From Salinibacterium amurskyense (GTDB taxonomy: Bacteria > Actinomycetota > Actinomycetes > Actinomycetales > Microbacteriaceae): DNA of 64,000 nt. Every line of letters starts with the position of its first letter. The first letter of the stretch is position 1. The stretch is from positions 1,674,001 through 1,738,000 of the forward strand of contig NZ_PGFH01000001.1 of NCBI RefSeq assembly GCF_002797685.1, written 5' to 3'. The notes beneath the pieces were generated by a model, which ran no database searches, had not been told where the DNA came from, and saw only the letters and a list, made by a program, of their open reading frames with translations. Of this stretch, positions 51,751 to 59,857 are shown piece by piece. A program made the position numbers and the translations under genes.

Positions 51751-52527
51751 GTGAATAGCGATAATTCGAATCCTCTGGCCGCTCACTCGCTCGATGGCGC
51801 TCGCGCGCTCATCACCGGATCTTCGCGGGGGATTGGCGCGGACACCGCCGCCTACTTCGCGCAGGCGGGTGCTCGCGTTGCCGTGAACTACCGCAACAAA
51901 GAGGCTCGCGCCCTCAAGTTGGTGGCGCAGCTCAACGAGACCGATGGTTCCGCTATCGCTATCGGTGCCGACCTCACCGACCCCGAAACTGTCTCTGCGC
52001 TCTTCGAGACCGTCAAGGAAGAGTTCGGTGGCCTCGAGATTCTGGTGCTCAACGCATCCGGCGGCATGGAAGGCGGCATGGCGGAGGACTACGCCATGCA
52101 ACTGAACCGCGACGCGCAGGTCAACTTCTTGAAGACCATGATGCCTCTGCTGCACCAAGGTTCGCGCGTCGTATTCGTGACAAGCCACCAGGCACACTTC
52201 ATTCGCACGGTTGAAACCATGCCCGAGTATGTTCCTGTCGCGCTCAGCAAGCGTGCTGGCGAGGATGCACTGCGCGAACTGATTCCCGAGCTCGAAGCCA
52301 AGGGCATCAGCTTTGTTGTCGTCTCAGGCGACATGATCGAGGGCACCATCACAGCAACGCTGTTGCAGCGCGCCAACCCCGGTGCGATTGAGGCCCGCAA
52401 GGAGGCCGCCGGCCGCCTGTACAACGTGAGCGAATTCGCCGCCGAGGTTGCCTCTGCCGCGGTCGAGCCCGTGCCGGAAAACAACACCCGCTACGTCGGC
52501 GACGTTTCAGACTTTCTCAACAAGTAA
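51751..52527 (+). CDS. Short-chain dehydrogenase/reductase
   Basis: 258 residues. The cofactor loop is ITGSSRGIGAD near residue 21, followed by an NADP-type Arg (VNYRNKEARA). NASGG stands in place of NNAG near 93. The active site departs from the family norm: where most SDRs have Y-x-x-x-K, this protein reads VPVALSKRAGEDALREL with Lys but no Tyr at the usual place, and YVPVALSK puts the nearest Tyr 7 residues earlier. Ser at VTSHQ is present. It may be a diverged or atypical SDR. Substrate unknown. Confidence 0.85.
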   Translation: MNSDNSNPLAAHSLDGARALITGSSRGIGADTAAYFAQAGARVAVNYRNKEARALKLVAQLNETDGSAIAIGADLTDPETVSALFETVKEEFGGLEILVLNASGGMEGGMAEDYAMQLNRDAQVNFLKTMMPLLHQGSRVVFVTSHQAHFIRTVETMPEYVPVALSKRAGEDALRELIPELEAKGISFVVVSGDMIEGTITATLLQRANPGAIEARKEAAGRLYNVSEFAAEVASAAVEPVPENNTRYVGDVSDFLNK

Positions 52528-52537
52528 CGGTCTCCGG

Positions 52538-52993
52538 ATGCCGGTGAACCGGGCCACCAGCCGGGTACTGCTTTTCGACCGCGATAACCGCTTCTTGCTC
52601 TTCCTCACGAAGGCGCCTGACACGAGCGGCATCTCACGCTGGCTGACGCCCGGAGGCGGTGTGGATGCGGGGGAGTCTCATCACGAGGCTGCCGTACGCG
52701 AGCTTCACGAGGAGACTGGGCTCGAGCTTTCCGCACTGGGTGAGCCCGTGTGGACTCACGATTTTGTCGCCGAGTGGAATCAGGCTGACCACGACACCGG
52801 TCATGCCGTGTTCTACGAGACCAGCGTGGACGCCTTCGAGCCGTCGCAGGAGTTCTGGACCGACGACGAGCGCATCGACGTGCTCGAACACCGCTGGTGG
52901 ACACTCGACGAGCTGGCCGCGACATCCGATCGTTTCGAACCGGCCGAGCTCGTTGATCTCGTTCGGTCCCGCATAGAGAAGAGAAGCCAATGA
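52538..52993 (+). CDS. Nudix hydrolase
   Basis: 151 residues from the ATG at 52538. The Nudix box is complete: G-G-G-V-D-A-G-E-S then AAVRELHEETGLEL (about 38-60), providing the metal-binding Glu residues. Nudix enzymes hydrolyse nucleoside diphosphates linked to another moiety, such as oxidised nucleotides or ADP-ribose. The substrate cannot be read from the motif. It overlaps the UPF0303 gene by ATGA. Confidence 0.9.
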   Translation: MPVNRATSRVLLFDRDNRFLLFLTKAPDTSGISRWLTPGGGVDAGESHHEAAVRELHEETGLELSALGEPVWTHDFVAEWNQADHDTGHAVFYETSVDAFEPSQEFWTDDERIDVLEHRWWTLDELAATSDRFEPAELVDLVRSRIEKRSQ

Positions 52994-53475
52994 CTCGCCC
53001 CTTGCCGGAATACGCTGTCGCCGACCTCGAGTACTTGAACGTGCTCGATTGCGTTCGACTGACCAACGACGACGCGGTGGCGTTAGGTCTATTCGCCATT
53101 CAGGTCATCAAGGAGTGGGATCTTAATCTTGCAGTCGAGATCGCACTCGGTTCAGACGTGGTGTTCAAGGCAAAGCTCAAGGACACAAACGCCGAGAACG
53201 ATTCCTGGCTTGCGGGTAAGGCTGCTGCTGCCGTGCGGTTCGAAGAGCCGTCGCTGCTGATCAAACTCCGCCACCTTGCGGCTGGCGCGCCATTTGAGGA
53301 TCGCACCGACGTGGATCACGACCGCGTGAAAGCTCACGGTGGGTCCATACCTTTGCGAGTGGGCGGCAAGGTCGTCGGCACGCTCACAATGTCGGGGGAG
53401 CCGGATGCCCTTGATCATGAGGCAGCAGCGGAAGCGCTCGCTCGGTTTCTCGATAGTCGGCGACATCTTTTCTAG
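52990..53475 (+). CDS. UPF0303/HbpS-like protein
   Basis: 161 residues. The order NDDAVALGLFAIQVI, NLAVEIALGSDVVFKAKL, NDSWLAGKAAA (about 65) and AHGGSIPLRVGGKVVGTLTMSG near 115 matches the UPF0303 family, which shares a fold with the heme-binding HbpS/GlcG group. Some members are annotated as heme-degrading, but without proof. It is translationally coupled to the Nudix gene (ATGA overlap). Confidence 0.82.
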   Translation: MTRPLPEYAVADLEYLNVLDCVRLTNDDAVALGLFAIQVIKEWDLNLAVEIALGSDVVFKAKLKDTNAENDSWLAGKAAAAVRFEEPSLLIKLRHLAAGAPFEDRTDVDHDRVKAHGGSIPLRVGGKVVGTLTMSGEPDALDHEAAAEALARFLDSRRHLF

Positions 53476-53485
53476 GCGACAGAAG

Positions 53486-53516
53486 TTGACATATCCTCTA
53501 GTAATGGGTGTATTCT
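53486..53516 (+). promoter_or_regulatory. Possible promoter of the lipoprotein gene
   Basis: A consensus TTGACA (53486-53491) is followed after 19 bases by TATTCT (53511-53516) with TG just before it. The spacing is longer than ideal. It lies about 70 bases before the lipoprotein start. Confidence 0.4.
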
Positions 53517-53587
53517 CGAGATAGCAGCCACCGCACACTGTTTCACTGCCAACGTGAGCGAGCGCTACACCGAGACAGGGGAGTGGC

Positions 53588-54082
53588 ATGAGTTCACCAC
53601 TGATTCGCCTTGGCATCGCCGCGGCCATGATCAGCCTTGGCGCTCTCGCGGGGTGCACTTCGGCCGACCTCAACATCGTCGGAAGTGACTCGCGAGAGTT
53701 GGAAGTCGAGGACAGCACCGGCGGCAGCGATAGCCGCAGCGAGGCTCACGTTATGTCAGAAAGCCAGATTCTGGTCGAATTTGACATTCAGGATGAGAAA
53801 GTACTGGCTCAGAACTCACACCTGAGCGAATCAATCGACATGACTGCATTCACGCCGAAAACTGGCCGAGTCGCCATTTATTCAGACTGCATCGGTCCGG
53901 GACGACTCACGATTGCACTCGGCGACGGCACTGAAACGTCGCGTGAGTGCCGCACGAGCGCTGAAGATGCTGTTCACAGAGACGACCTGGTGATCGATGC
54001 GTCGGGACGCTATTCAGTTTCCATTTCCACAACCAACGAGCAGCCGTGGGCTGTGACAGTGACCGAGTTGCCGCCAGACTAG
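53588..54082 (+). CDS. Lipoprotein of unknown function
   Basis: 164 residues. A signal peptide with lipobox LGALAGC (residues 17-23) makes it an exported lipoprotein, and the GGGGAG RBS confirms the start. The mature part is acidic with a serine/aspartate-rich linker (36-52), then a predicted beta-sandwich (about 58-160) with two Cys (near 100 and 118) that may form a disulfide. I recognise no family. It is the last gene left of the dif site. Confidence 0.75.
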   Translation: MSSPLIRLGIAAAMISLGALAGCTSADLNIVGSDSRELEVEDSTGGSDSRSEAHVMSESQILVEFDIQDEKVLAQNSHLSESIDMTAFTPKTGRVAIYSDCIGPGRLTIALGDGTETSRECRTSAEDAVHRDDLVIDASGRYSVSISTTNEQPWAVTVTELPPD

Positions 54083-54138
54083 CCAGCGGAGCCCTCGAGG
54101 TCACCAGCTACCCTCAGCCCCTCTCGTCGCCACGGTTG

Positions 54139-54166
54139 GTATCCGATAATGCACATTATGTCAGCT
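54139..54166 (+). other. dif: dif site (XerC/XerD recombination site, replication terminus)
   Basis: 28 bp: left (XerC) arm GTATCCGATAA, centre TGCACA, right (XerD) arm TTATGTCAGCT. The core CCGATAAT..ACATTATGTCA agrees with the actinobacterial dif consensus, and TTATGT is the conserved XerD core of most bacterial dif sites; the outer ends differ at a few bases. It lies alone in an intergenic region, and the polar word GGGGGAG changes strand around it. XerCD resolve chromosome dimers here before division. Confidence 0.88.
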
Positions 54167-54227
54167 TGTAAATGAAACGGCCCCTCACTACAGCTCATCC
54201 CACAGTAAGCACTGGAGGCTACAAACT

Positions 54228-54365
54228 ATGGACTTCGTTATCGCCGTCGTTCTTGTCGGCGTTTTTCTCTACATACTCCACGGCGTCATCCGCAGTGCCG
54301 TTCGTGATGGCATCCTGATGGCTGACGAGGAACGCGCATCCACCAACACACTCCACTCTGAATAG
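54228..54365 (+). CDS. 45-residue single-pass membrane peptide
   Basis: Short ORF with ATG at 54228 and GGAGG 9 bases upstream. Residues 2-21 are hydrophobic (VIAVVLVGVFLYILHGVI), followed by a short cytoplasmic-type tail with acidic and basic residues ending in NTLHSE. Codon use is like that of the neighbours. It has no recognisable family. It begins 62 bases after dif. Confidence 0.6.
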   Translation: MDFVIAVVLVGVFLYILHGVIRSAVRDGILMADEERASTNTLHSE

Positions 54366-54452
54366 TTCTCAGAGCTGTTACACAAAAGGAGCAGGCGGCC
54401 GATTCGACCGCCCACTCCCCTGCATCGTTATGAGAGCTCGAGGCTCAACGAC

Positions 54453-55235
54453 TTAGTACTTGTATGACTGTCCGCCGTCGATGGGTAGGACGGTTGCGTT
54501 GACATAGCTTGCGTCATCGCTCAGCAGGAACGCGACGACTGCAGCAATCTCGGGCGCTTCGCCGAAACGCTTCGTGGGGTTGCCCTGAATGAACTGATCA
54601 GCGGCGCCACGAGGGTTCTCAGCATCCAACTGCTTCATGGAGTTTTCGACCATGGGCGTCCAAATGGCGCCAGGTGCGATGGCGTTGATGCGGATGCCGT
54701 GCTCCGCGTATTCAATGCCTGAGTTGCGAGTGAGGCCCACAACGCCGTGCTTGGCCGCTGCGTAGCCGGACTGGTTTCCGATTCCGCGGATGCCGCCAAC
54801 ACTGGCCGTGTTCACGACCATGCCGGATCCTTGCTCGCGCATGATCTTGAGAACCTTTTCGAGACCCAAGAAAACACCGCGGAGGTTGATGGCGACGACC
54901 TTGTCGAATTCGTCTGCGGAGAAGTTCTCGGTGAGGTTCTGCTTGCCTTCGATGCCGGCGTTGTTGAAGAAGCCATCGATGCGCTCAAAGCGAGCGATTG
55001 TCTCCGCTACGTAACGGTCGACATCCTCTTCCTTGGAAACGTCGGCGACGACCGTCAATACCTCGGCGCCGGGTGCAGCCTCAGCGACGGCCTTCACTGA
55101 GTCAGCCAAGCCAGCCTCGGAGACGTCGACGAGCGACAGTTTCGCGCCCTCCGAAGCGAGACGAACGGCAGCGGCGCGGCCGAGGCCGGATCCCCCACCA
55201 GTGATGAGAACTACGCGGTCTGAGAAGCGATTCAT
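54453..55235 (-). CDS. Short-chain dehydrogenase/reductase
   Basis: 260 residues from the ATG at 55235 (AAAGG upstream); the frame extends to 55292 without an RBS. The cofactor loop is TGGGSGLGRAA near residue 12, Asp37 (LVDVS) favours NAD, NNAG lies near 90, and the catalytic Ser (NTASVGG), Tyr and Lys (SGYAAAKHG) are all present. The family's C-terminal DGGQSYKY is typical of classical SDRs of the FabG/BacC type. Substrate unknown. Confidence 0.92.
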   Translation of the reverse strand: MNRFSDRVVLITGGGSGLGRAAAVRLASEGAKLSLVDVSEAGLADSVKAVAEAAPGAEVLTVVADVSKEEDVDRYVAETIARFERIDGFFNNAGIEGKQNLTENFSADEFDKVVAINLRGVFLGLEKVLKIMREQGSGMVVNTASVGGIRGIGNQSGYAAAKHGVVGLTRNSGIEYAEHGIRINAIAPGAIWTPMVENSMKQLDAENPRGAADQFIQGNPTKRFGEAPEIAAVVAFLLSDDASYVNATVLPIDGGQSYKY

Positions 55236-55353
55236 GAGTAACCTTTCGAGTGGTTGCGTCGCTCGCGGTTGAATTGAGCGACGATGGTTCATCGAACTTT
55301 TGTGCCCGACTTACCGATAGGCCTCGAAAAGTCAGTCGCGGCAAATCGAGCTT

Positions 55354-55373
55354 TATACAAGTTTGACTATACA
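55354..55373. promoter_or_regulatory. Repeated TGTATA boxes upstream of the SDR gene
   Basis: On the - strand two TGTATA hexamers lie 8 bases apart (complement of 55354-55373), the second running into TGTATAAAG, a good -10 candidate. The region is AT-rich compared with its surroundings. Confidence 0.4.
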
Positions 55374-55514
55374 TTTCGATTCTGGATGTCGCCTCAGTGT
55401 TCGCTGGCCGACTCGCACCCTCTCCCCCGGAACCAGTCATAGAACCATCCGCTAGTATCAGCGGCGCTCGCGTTCAGCAGCCGCGCAGCCTGGATCTTCT
55501 AGGGGGCTCTTGCC

Positions 55515-56504
55515 ATGATCACTCGTTCGACAACGTCACGCACGACACTCGCTCTTGCGCTGAGCGGTGTTCTTATCCTCAGCGCCTGTGCGTCTGGCAC
55601 CACCGACTCCGAGGCCCCCGCGGTCGCAACGCCCGGCTCTGAGCCGACCACCGCAGCCTCCGCCATCGACATCCCCGATGAGTGGCCGGGAATCATCGAT
55701 GTCACCGCAATTCCTCTCGGCGACGACAAAACCTCCACCTCCCCCGCCGTCGATTACCTGTATTCGTGCAAGACAGATTTCAGCGGGCGCGGGCCGGTAA
55801 ACGGCGGGCCCTGGATCGATTACGACAACGGCACGTGGGATTCGACGACCAAGGCGATCGTCGAGGGCGAAGTGTCGTGGCCTCAAGCCTTCTATAGCGA
55901 AGAAGTCAGTCACGACATTCGCACCATTGTGACGGCCAATCTGCCCACCGAGCAGATGACCGGCACCTTCCCTATCGCGGACACTGATCCGGCGAAAGAG
56001 TTCGACCGCAACCCCAACGAGATTGACGAGAAGGTTGTCGAGCTCACCTTGAACGTTGATCCCAAGGTGGCTACTGAGCCAAGCTGCGTAGACATGGGTG
56101 CGGTTGGAGTGCTCAAGAATGGCGTGTACCTCTATAACGCGGTGGATGCTTCGGGCGGGGACGCGGTGGCGCACGAGACGCAAGACCTCTGCGACGGGCA
56201 TCCGGATGGCGGAGATTATTACCACTACCACGGCGTGCCGTCGTGCCTCTTGGATGCCGCCCCTGAGACCGGATCAACCCTCGTCGGCTACGCCCTCGAC
56301 GGTTTCGGAATCTACGTCGAGCGCGACTCCGCGGGAAACCTGCCCACCAACGCTGACCTCGACGAATGCCACGGCCGCACCAGTACCGTGCTCTTCGACG
56401 GTGTCGAGCAGGAGATGTACCATTACAGCGCCACGCTCGAGTTCCCCTTTACCGTCGGATGCTACGCCGGGGACCCTGCGCCCGTGCCGTCGCACGAGCA
56501 CTGA
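55515..56504 (+). CDS. YHYH-domain lipoprotein
   Basis: 329 residues. A signal peptide with lipobox LILSAC precedes a threonine/serine-rich linker. The YHYH domain is marked by GDYYHYHGVPSCLL near residue 234, by an earlier GVYLYNAVDASGGD, and by GYALDGFGIYVERD and ECHGRTSTVLFDG. The histidines and cysteines suggest metal binding. The domain is known from secreted bacterial and marine proteins; no biochemical role is established. The ATG follows a GGGGG tract about 9 bases upstream. Confidence 0.85.
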   Translation: MITRSTTSRTTLALALSGVLILSACASGTTDSEAPAVATPGSEPTTAASAIDIPDEWPGIIDVTAIPLGDDKTSTSPAVDYLYSCKTDFSGRGPVNGGPWIDYDNGTWDSTTKAIVEGEVSWPQAFYSEEVSHDIRTIVTANLPTEQMTGTFPIADTDPAKEFDRNPNEIDEKVVELTLNVDPKVATEPSCVDMGAVGVLKNGVYLYNAVDASGGDAVAHETQDLCDGHPDGGDYYHYHGVPSCLLDAAPETGSTLVGYALDGFGIYVERDSAGNLPTNADLDECHGRTSTVLFDGVEQEMYHYSATLEFPFTVGCYAGDPAPVPSHEH

Positions 56505-56622
56505 GCAGCGGCCGCGCACGTGGGTGACATCGACGGCATCCGGGTATCGCGCGTATCAGGAGCATCTGCTGGCGCTTCAGGCAATCATCGATCAGGGATG
56601 AACAACTGAAATGCGCCCAGTT

Positions 56623-56682
56623 AGCCTCCGAGGGCCGGCGACCTCACTACTCGGCCCCGCGCGCCCGCGGCTCGGAGGGCTT
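56623..56682 (+). terminator. Large imperfect hairpin after the YHYH gene
   Basis: AGCCTCCGAG (56623-56632) pairs with CTCGGAGGGCT (56671-56681) with one bulge, and inner GGCC segments can pair too. TTTCAC follows. Moderate terminator candidate. Confidence 0.45.
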
Positions 56683-56756
56683 TCACAATCTTTGTCTAAT
56701 AGTTTTAGTGAGCACATCTGTTCCCTGCCCAAGCACCCGATGACAGGACCACCTGA

Positions 56757-57446
56757 ATGCCACCCCGCGACTCGCAATCCTCCGCCAACTCATCCGCCGG
56801 CAAAGATCTCACGGTGAAACAGCAGCGCGATGCGCGCCGGGCGGAAAAAGTCGCCGCGATGAAGAAAAAACACGCTGCGGAGAAACGCCACCGGATGATC
56901 GGAATCGTCCTTGGCATTGTTGCCGCGGTCGGGGCGCTGGCGCTCGTCATCGTGTTGGTCGTGACGAACGGAACCCCGCGCACGAGTCCCGAGGCAATTG
57001 AAATCGAGGGACTTCAGAATTATCCGAACATCACCGCCGGCCATGTCACCGGGGCGGTTGAATACGAACAGAGTCCCCCTGTCGGCGGTGAGCACGCCGC
57101 GGTCTGGCTGAATTGCGGCGTCTACACGGAGCCTGTTCCCAACGAAAATGCCGTGCACGCTCTTGAGCATGGAGCCGTCTGGGTTACGTACAATCCGGAG
57201 CTAGTGTCCGGCGACGAACTCGAAGAGTTGCAAGGCACCGTGCCGTCGACGTATTCGGTACTGTCGCCCGTCGTTGATCTTCAATCTCCCGTCGTCATCT
57301 CCGCCTGGGCCAACCAGGTTGAACTTGATGGAGTCGACGATCCACGGATGCAGGACTTCGTCGATAAGTTCTGGCAGGGCGGCGATGCACCAGAGATCGG
57401 CGCTTCGTGCTCCGGAGGTATCGACGGCGGCGGACGCATCGCATGA
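56757..57446 (+). CDS. DUF3105-family membrane-anchored protein
   Basis: 229 residues. A basic, alanine/lysine-rich N-terminus (about 20-48) and one membrane helix (about 48-75) place the DUF3105 domain outside. The domain is clear from VEYEQSPPVGGEHAAVWLNCGVY, split around residue 105 (GGEH motif), ALEHGAVWVTYNPEL near 140 and the ISAWANQ segment. The conserved His, Cys and Glu suggest metal or thiol chemistry. The stop overlaps the start of the DUF305 gene (ATGA). Function unknown. Confidence 0.87.
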   Translation: MPPRDSQSSANSSAGKDLTVKQQRDARRAEKVAAMKKKHAAEKRHRMIGIVLGIVAAVGALALVIVLVVTNGTPRTSPEAIEIEGLQNYPNITAGHVTGAVEYEQSPPVGGEHAAVWLNCGVYTEPVPNENAVHALEHGAVWVTYNPELVSGDELEELQGTVPSTYSVLSPVVDLQSPVVISAWANQVELDGVDDPRMQDFVDKFWQGGDAPEIGASCSGGIDGGGRIA

Positions 57447-58102
57447 CCGACGGCGACAGCGGATCGCCACGCCACTCTTGGCTCCGTTTAAGCGCCATGG
57501 CTCTCGCAGCGATTCTGCTGGTTGGAGTTGGTGTTCTCGTCGGGCAGAAGTTGCTGCCGGCTGAATCCTCAGATCCCTTGACGACGAGTGCCGAAGCCGG
57601 TTTCGCGCGCGATATGCAAACGCACCATCTGCAGGCTGTCGACATGTCGATGATCATTCTGGAAAAGAGTGAGAATCAAGCCATACGAACCTTGGCCTAT
57701 GACATTGCCACGGCGCAGGGCCAGCAAGCGGGTCAAATGTTCGCGTGGCTCATCATGTGGAATTTGCCGCAAGCGTCCAGCGAACCCCCAATGACCTGGA
57801 TGATGGATGACGGCGAGCACGACTCGCACGGCACTTCGGATTCCGACTCCTCGACCGCGATGACGATGCCTGGGCTGGCTACCTACGATCAGATGGAAGC
57901 GCTCAGAGCGAGCACCACCGATGCTGACGCCATGTTTCTTGAGCTCATGATTGCCCACCATGCGGGCGGTGTTGACATGGCCGAAGGCCTTCTCGAGCGC
58001 TCGACGAACAATGTCGTGACGTCGCTGGCCGAGGGAATGGTTGCCGTGCAAATGAGTGAGATTACCTACATGAATGAGTTGCTCGAAGGTCTAGAGGAAT
58101 AG
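57443..58102 (+). CDS. DUF305-family membrane-anchored protein
   Basis: 219 residues from the ATG at 57443, coupled to the DUF3105 gene. One membrane helix (about 16-36) anchors an external four-helix domain of the DUF305 (ferritin-like/CopM) type. Two halves carry matched metal motifs: ARDMQTHHLQAVDMS near 57 and MIAHHAGGVDMAEGL near 172. Between them lies a His/Asp/Ser-rich loop. CopM-like DUF305 proteins bind copper or silver. Together with DUF3105 this suggests an extracytoplasmic metal-handling pair, which is inference. Confidence 0.88.
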   Translation: MTDGDSGSPRHSWLRLSAMALAAILLVGVGVLVGQKLLPAESSDPLTTSAEAGFARDMQTHHLQAVDMSMIILEKSENQAIRTLAYDIATAQGQQAGQMFAWLIMWNLPQASSEPPMTWMMDDGEHDSHGTSDSDSSTAMTMPGLATYDQMEALRASTTDADAMFLELMIAHHAGGVDMAEGLLERSTNNVVTSLAEGMVAVQMSEITYMNELLEGLEE

Positions 58103-58105
58103 AGC

Positions 58106-59857
58106 TCAGACTCCACGGCGACGAAACAGCACCCACGCGCTCGCTAGGCTGCCGGCCGCCCACAGAAACAGCACTGCCATCTGCGCGCCGGGTGGAGGCT
58201 GCAAAATGTTGCCAAACTGAAACCACGGCCAATCTATATTTGGATCGAGGGTTTCAGCGGCTTCGCGCCCCGACGGAAATATTCGGCCAATGTTGGTGAG
58301 CCACACAAGCGGGGTGTCGACGGTGACGCGCTCCATTTGGCTCGTCAGCGTCGACACGACGACGAATATCGTCGCCAGAGCGAAAAGTGCGCCGGAGGGC
58401 GACCGAGCGATCATGCCGACGCCGCACCCGAGTGCCGCGACTAACCCGAGCGCGATCGTTCCTTTTCCGATAGAGATCCACACGATGCTCGCTGACAACG
58501 TGGCGGGAAAACCTTGATCCTGCTGAATCGGTGTCGCCACTATCGCGGCCAGCAGTAACCCGATTGCCCCCGCTGTCATCGCCGAGGTGACGGCAACCCC
58601 TGTTTTCGCCGCGAGCACCCATCCGCGCAACGGTATTGCTGATAGAGCGGGGCGGATGTTGCCCGTAGCAAAATCTGAGGTGGCGATCGCGGCCCCCAGA
58701 GCTGCGATCAAGAACTGGCTCAGAGCTAACCCACCAGTTATCGCGGTCATTTGCTCGTAAAAGGTTTGCGCAGCCAAATCCCACGCAGTAATTGGCGCCA
58801 CCAGAATGTCGGCAGCATTTCTGGTGCCAGCCCAGCGCCACGCCATGAAAACCATTGAACCCGCACTCAATGCCAGCAGCCACCGCGATGACGGCAGGCT
58901 AAACGCCTTCAGACCTTCGGATCGAACTACTCCCATGAAATTCAATCCACGGGCGGAGCTCTCTACGCCCATCGCCCGCCGCGAGACTCGCGACTGACGG
59001 CCAATGCGCGAGACTTCCAGATGCACTGACCGTCGCACGAAGATTGCAACTGCGGCTGCTAGGAGGAGCACTGATCCGGAGGCGAGCACCGCGAATCCCG
59101 TCAACGGCTCCAGCTCCGACGCGGACGTCCCTTCCAATACGAATGGCTCTGCCGGTGATCGCGTAGTGAGCGCTTGGAGCGCGCTGGCGGGGAGCAACTC
59201 GACGAACCGCGGCACCCAATTCCCCCCGAGATAGAAGAGTGTGCTCGGCATCAACAAGATAATCCCGACAAAGACGATTGAGGCAGAAACCGCTGATCGA
59301 GCGAGCGCGCCAAACGCAAGGCCCAGCACCGCGAAGCATGCAGCGCCCGCGACGACGCTGAGCAACAACTCAGCCGAACGATCGAGGCTGGCCAGGGTGT
59401 AACCGCGCGACGTCAACGTGATGGACGACATCCAGCCAGCGACAGCCGTCCCCGCCGCCACGGTAAGCGCGGAGAGACCCATGGCCGGCAACGTCTTCGC
59501 CAAGAGGAGCGATACGCGCGAGGGCACGGCAGCCAACGACGCCGCCAAAGAATCATCTGTGTACTCCGACGTTATGGCGATGAGACCCAGAGTCGCGGAT
59601 AACACCGCCAGCGGTAACGCACTCACCGATATCGATTCGAAGAGCGCTGAGGTGCCATCGGCGTCCAGATCGGTGCCCACAACCAGTGGCACGAACAGCA
59701 CGCGCACTGTCGCCAGCACAACCGGCAGGAGAAACATCAGCACCACGATGAGACGCGGCGCGCGAAGAGACCAGAGCTTGACTGACTCCGAACGAACAAC
59801 ACCCCAAGCCTGAGTGAGCCTCTTAGTCTCGACTCCGCGTGCAACCGCGGAACTCAC
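58106..59857 (-). CDS. ABC exporter permease made of two repeated ABC-2 halves
   Basis: 583 residues with about 12 membrane segments. The protein is a tandem duplication. Half 1 (about 20-290) starts VVRSESVKLWSLRAPR and has SEYTDDSLAASLAAVPSR; half 2 (about 312-580) starts VVRSEGLKAFSLPSSR and has SDFATGNIRPALSAIPLR. Each half matches a complete ABC-2 permease, so one chain can form the whole channel. The GTG start overlaps the ATPase stop by 4 bases. The substrate is unknown. Confidence 0.85.
   Translation of the reverse strand: MSSAVARGVETKRLTQAWGVVRSESVKLWSLRAPRLIVVLMFLLPVVLATVRVLFVPLVVGTDLDADGTSALFESISVSALPLAVLSATLGLIAITSEYTDDSLAASLAAVPSRVSLLLAKTLPAMGLSALTVAAGTAVAGWMSSITLTSRGYTLASLDRSAELLLSVVAGAACFAVLGLAFGALARSAVSASIVFVGIILLMPSTLFYLGGNWVPRFVELLPASALQALTTRSPAEPFVLEGTSASELEPLTGFAVLASGSVLLLAAAVAIFVRRSVHLEVSRIGRQSRVSRRAMGVESSARGLNFMGVVRSEGLKAFSLPSSRWLLALSAGSMVFMAWRWAGTRNAADILVAPITAWDLAAQTFYEQMTAITGGLALSQFLIAALGAAIATSDFATGNIRPALSAIPLRGWVLAAKTGVAVTSAMTAGAIGLLLAAIVATPIQQDQGFPATLSASIVWISIGKGTIALGLVAALGCGVGMIARSPSGALFALATIFVVVSTLTSQMERVTVDTPLVWLTNIGRIFPSGREAAETLDPNIDWPWFQFGNILQPPPGAQMAVLFLWAAGSLASAWVLFRRRGV

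Noticed and set aside
53400-55422. Replication origin as the cause of the GGGGGAG strand switch
   Set aside because: There is no dnaA, dnaN or gyr gene and no DnaA-box cluster; the dif-like site and the direction of the word fit a terminus.
56505-56601. Possible remnant coding segment after the YHYH gene (YRAYQEHLLALQ-like)
   Set aside because: Only about 25 residues without start or RBS; it cannot be tied to a family.
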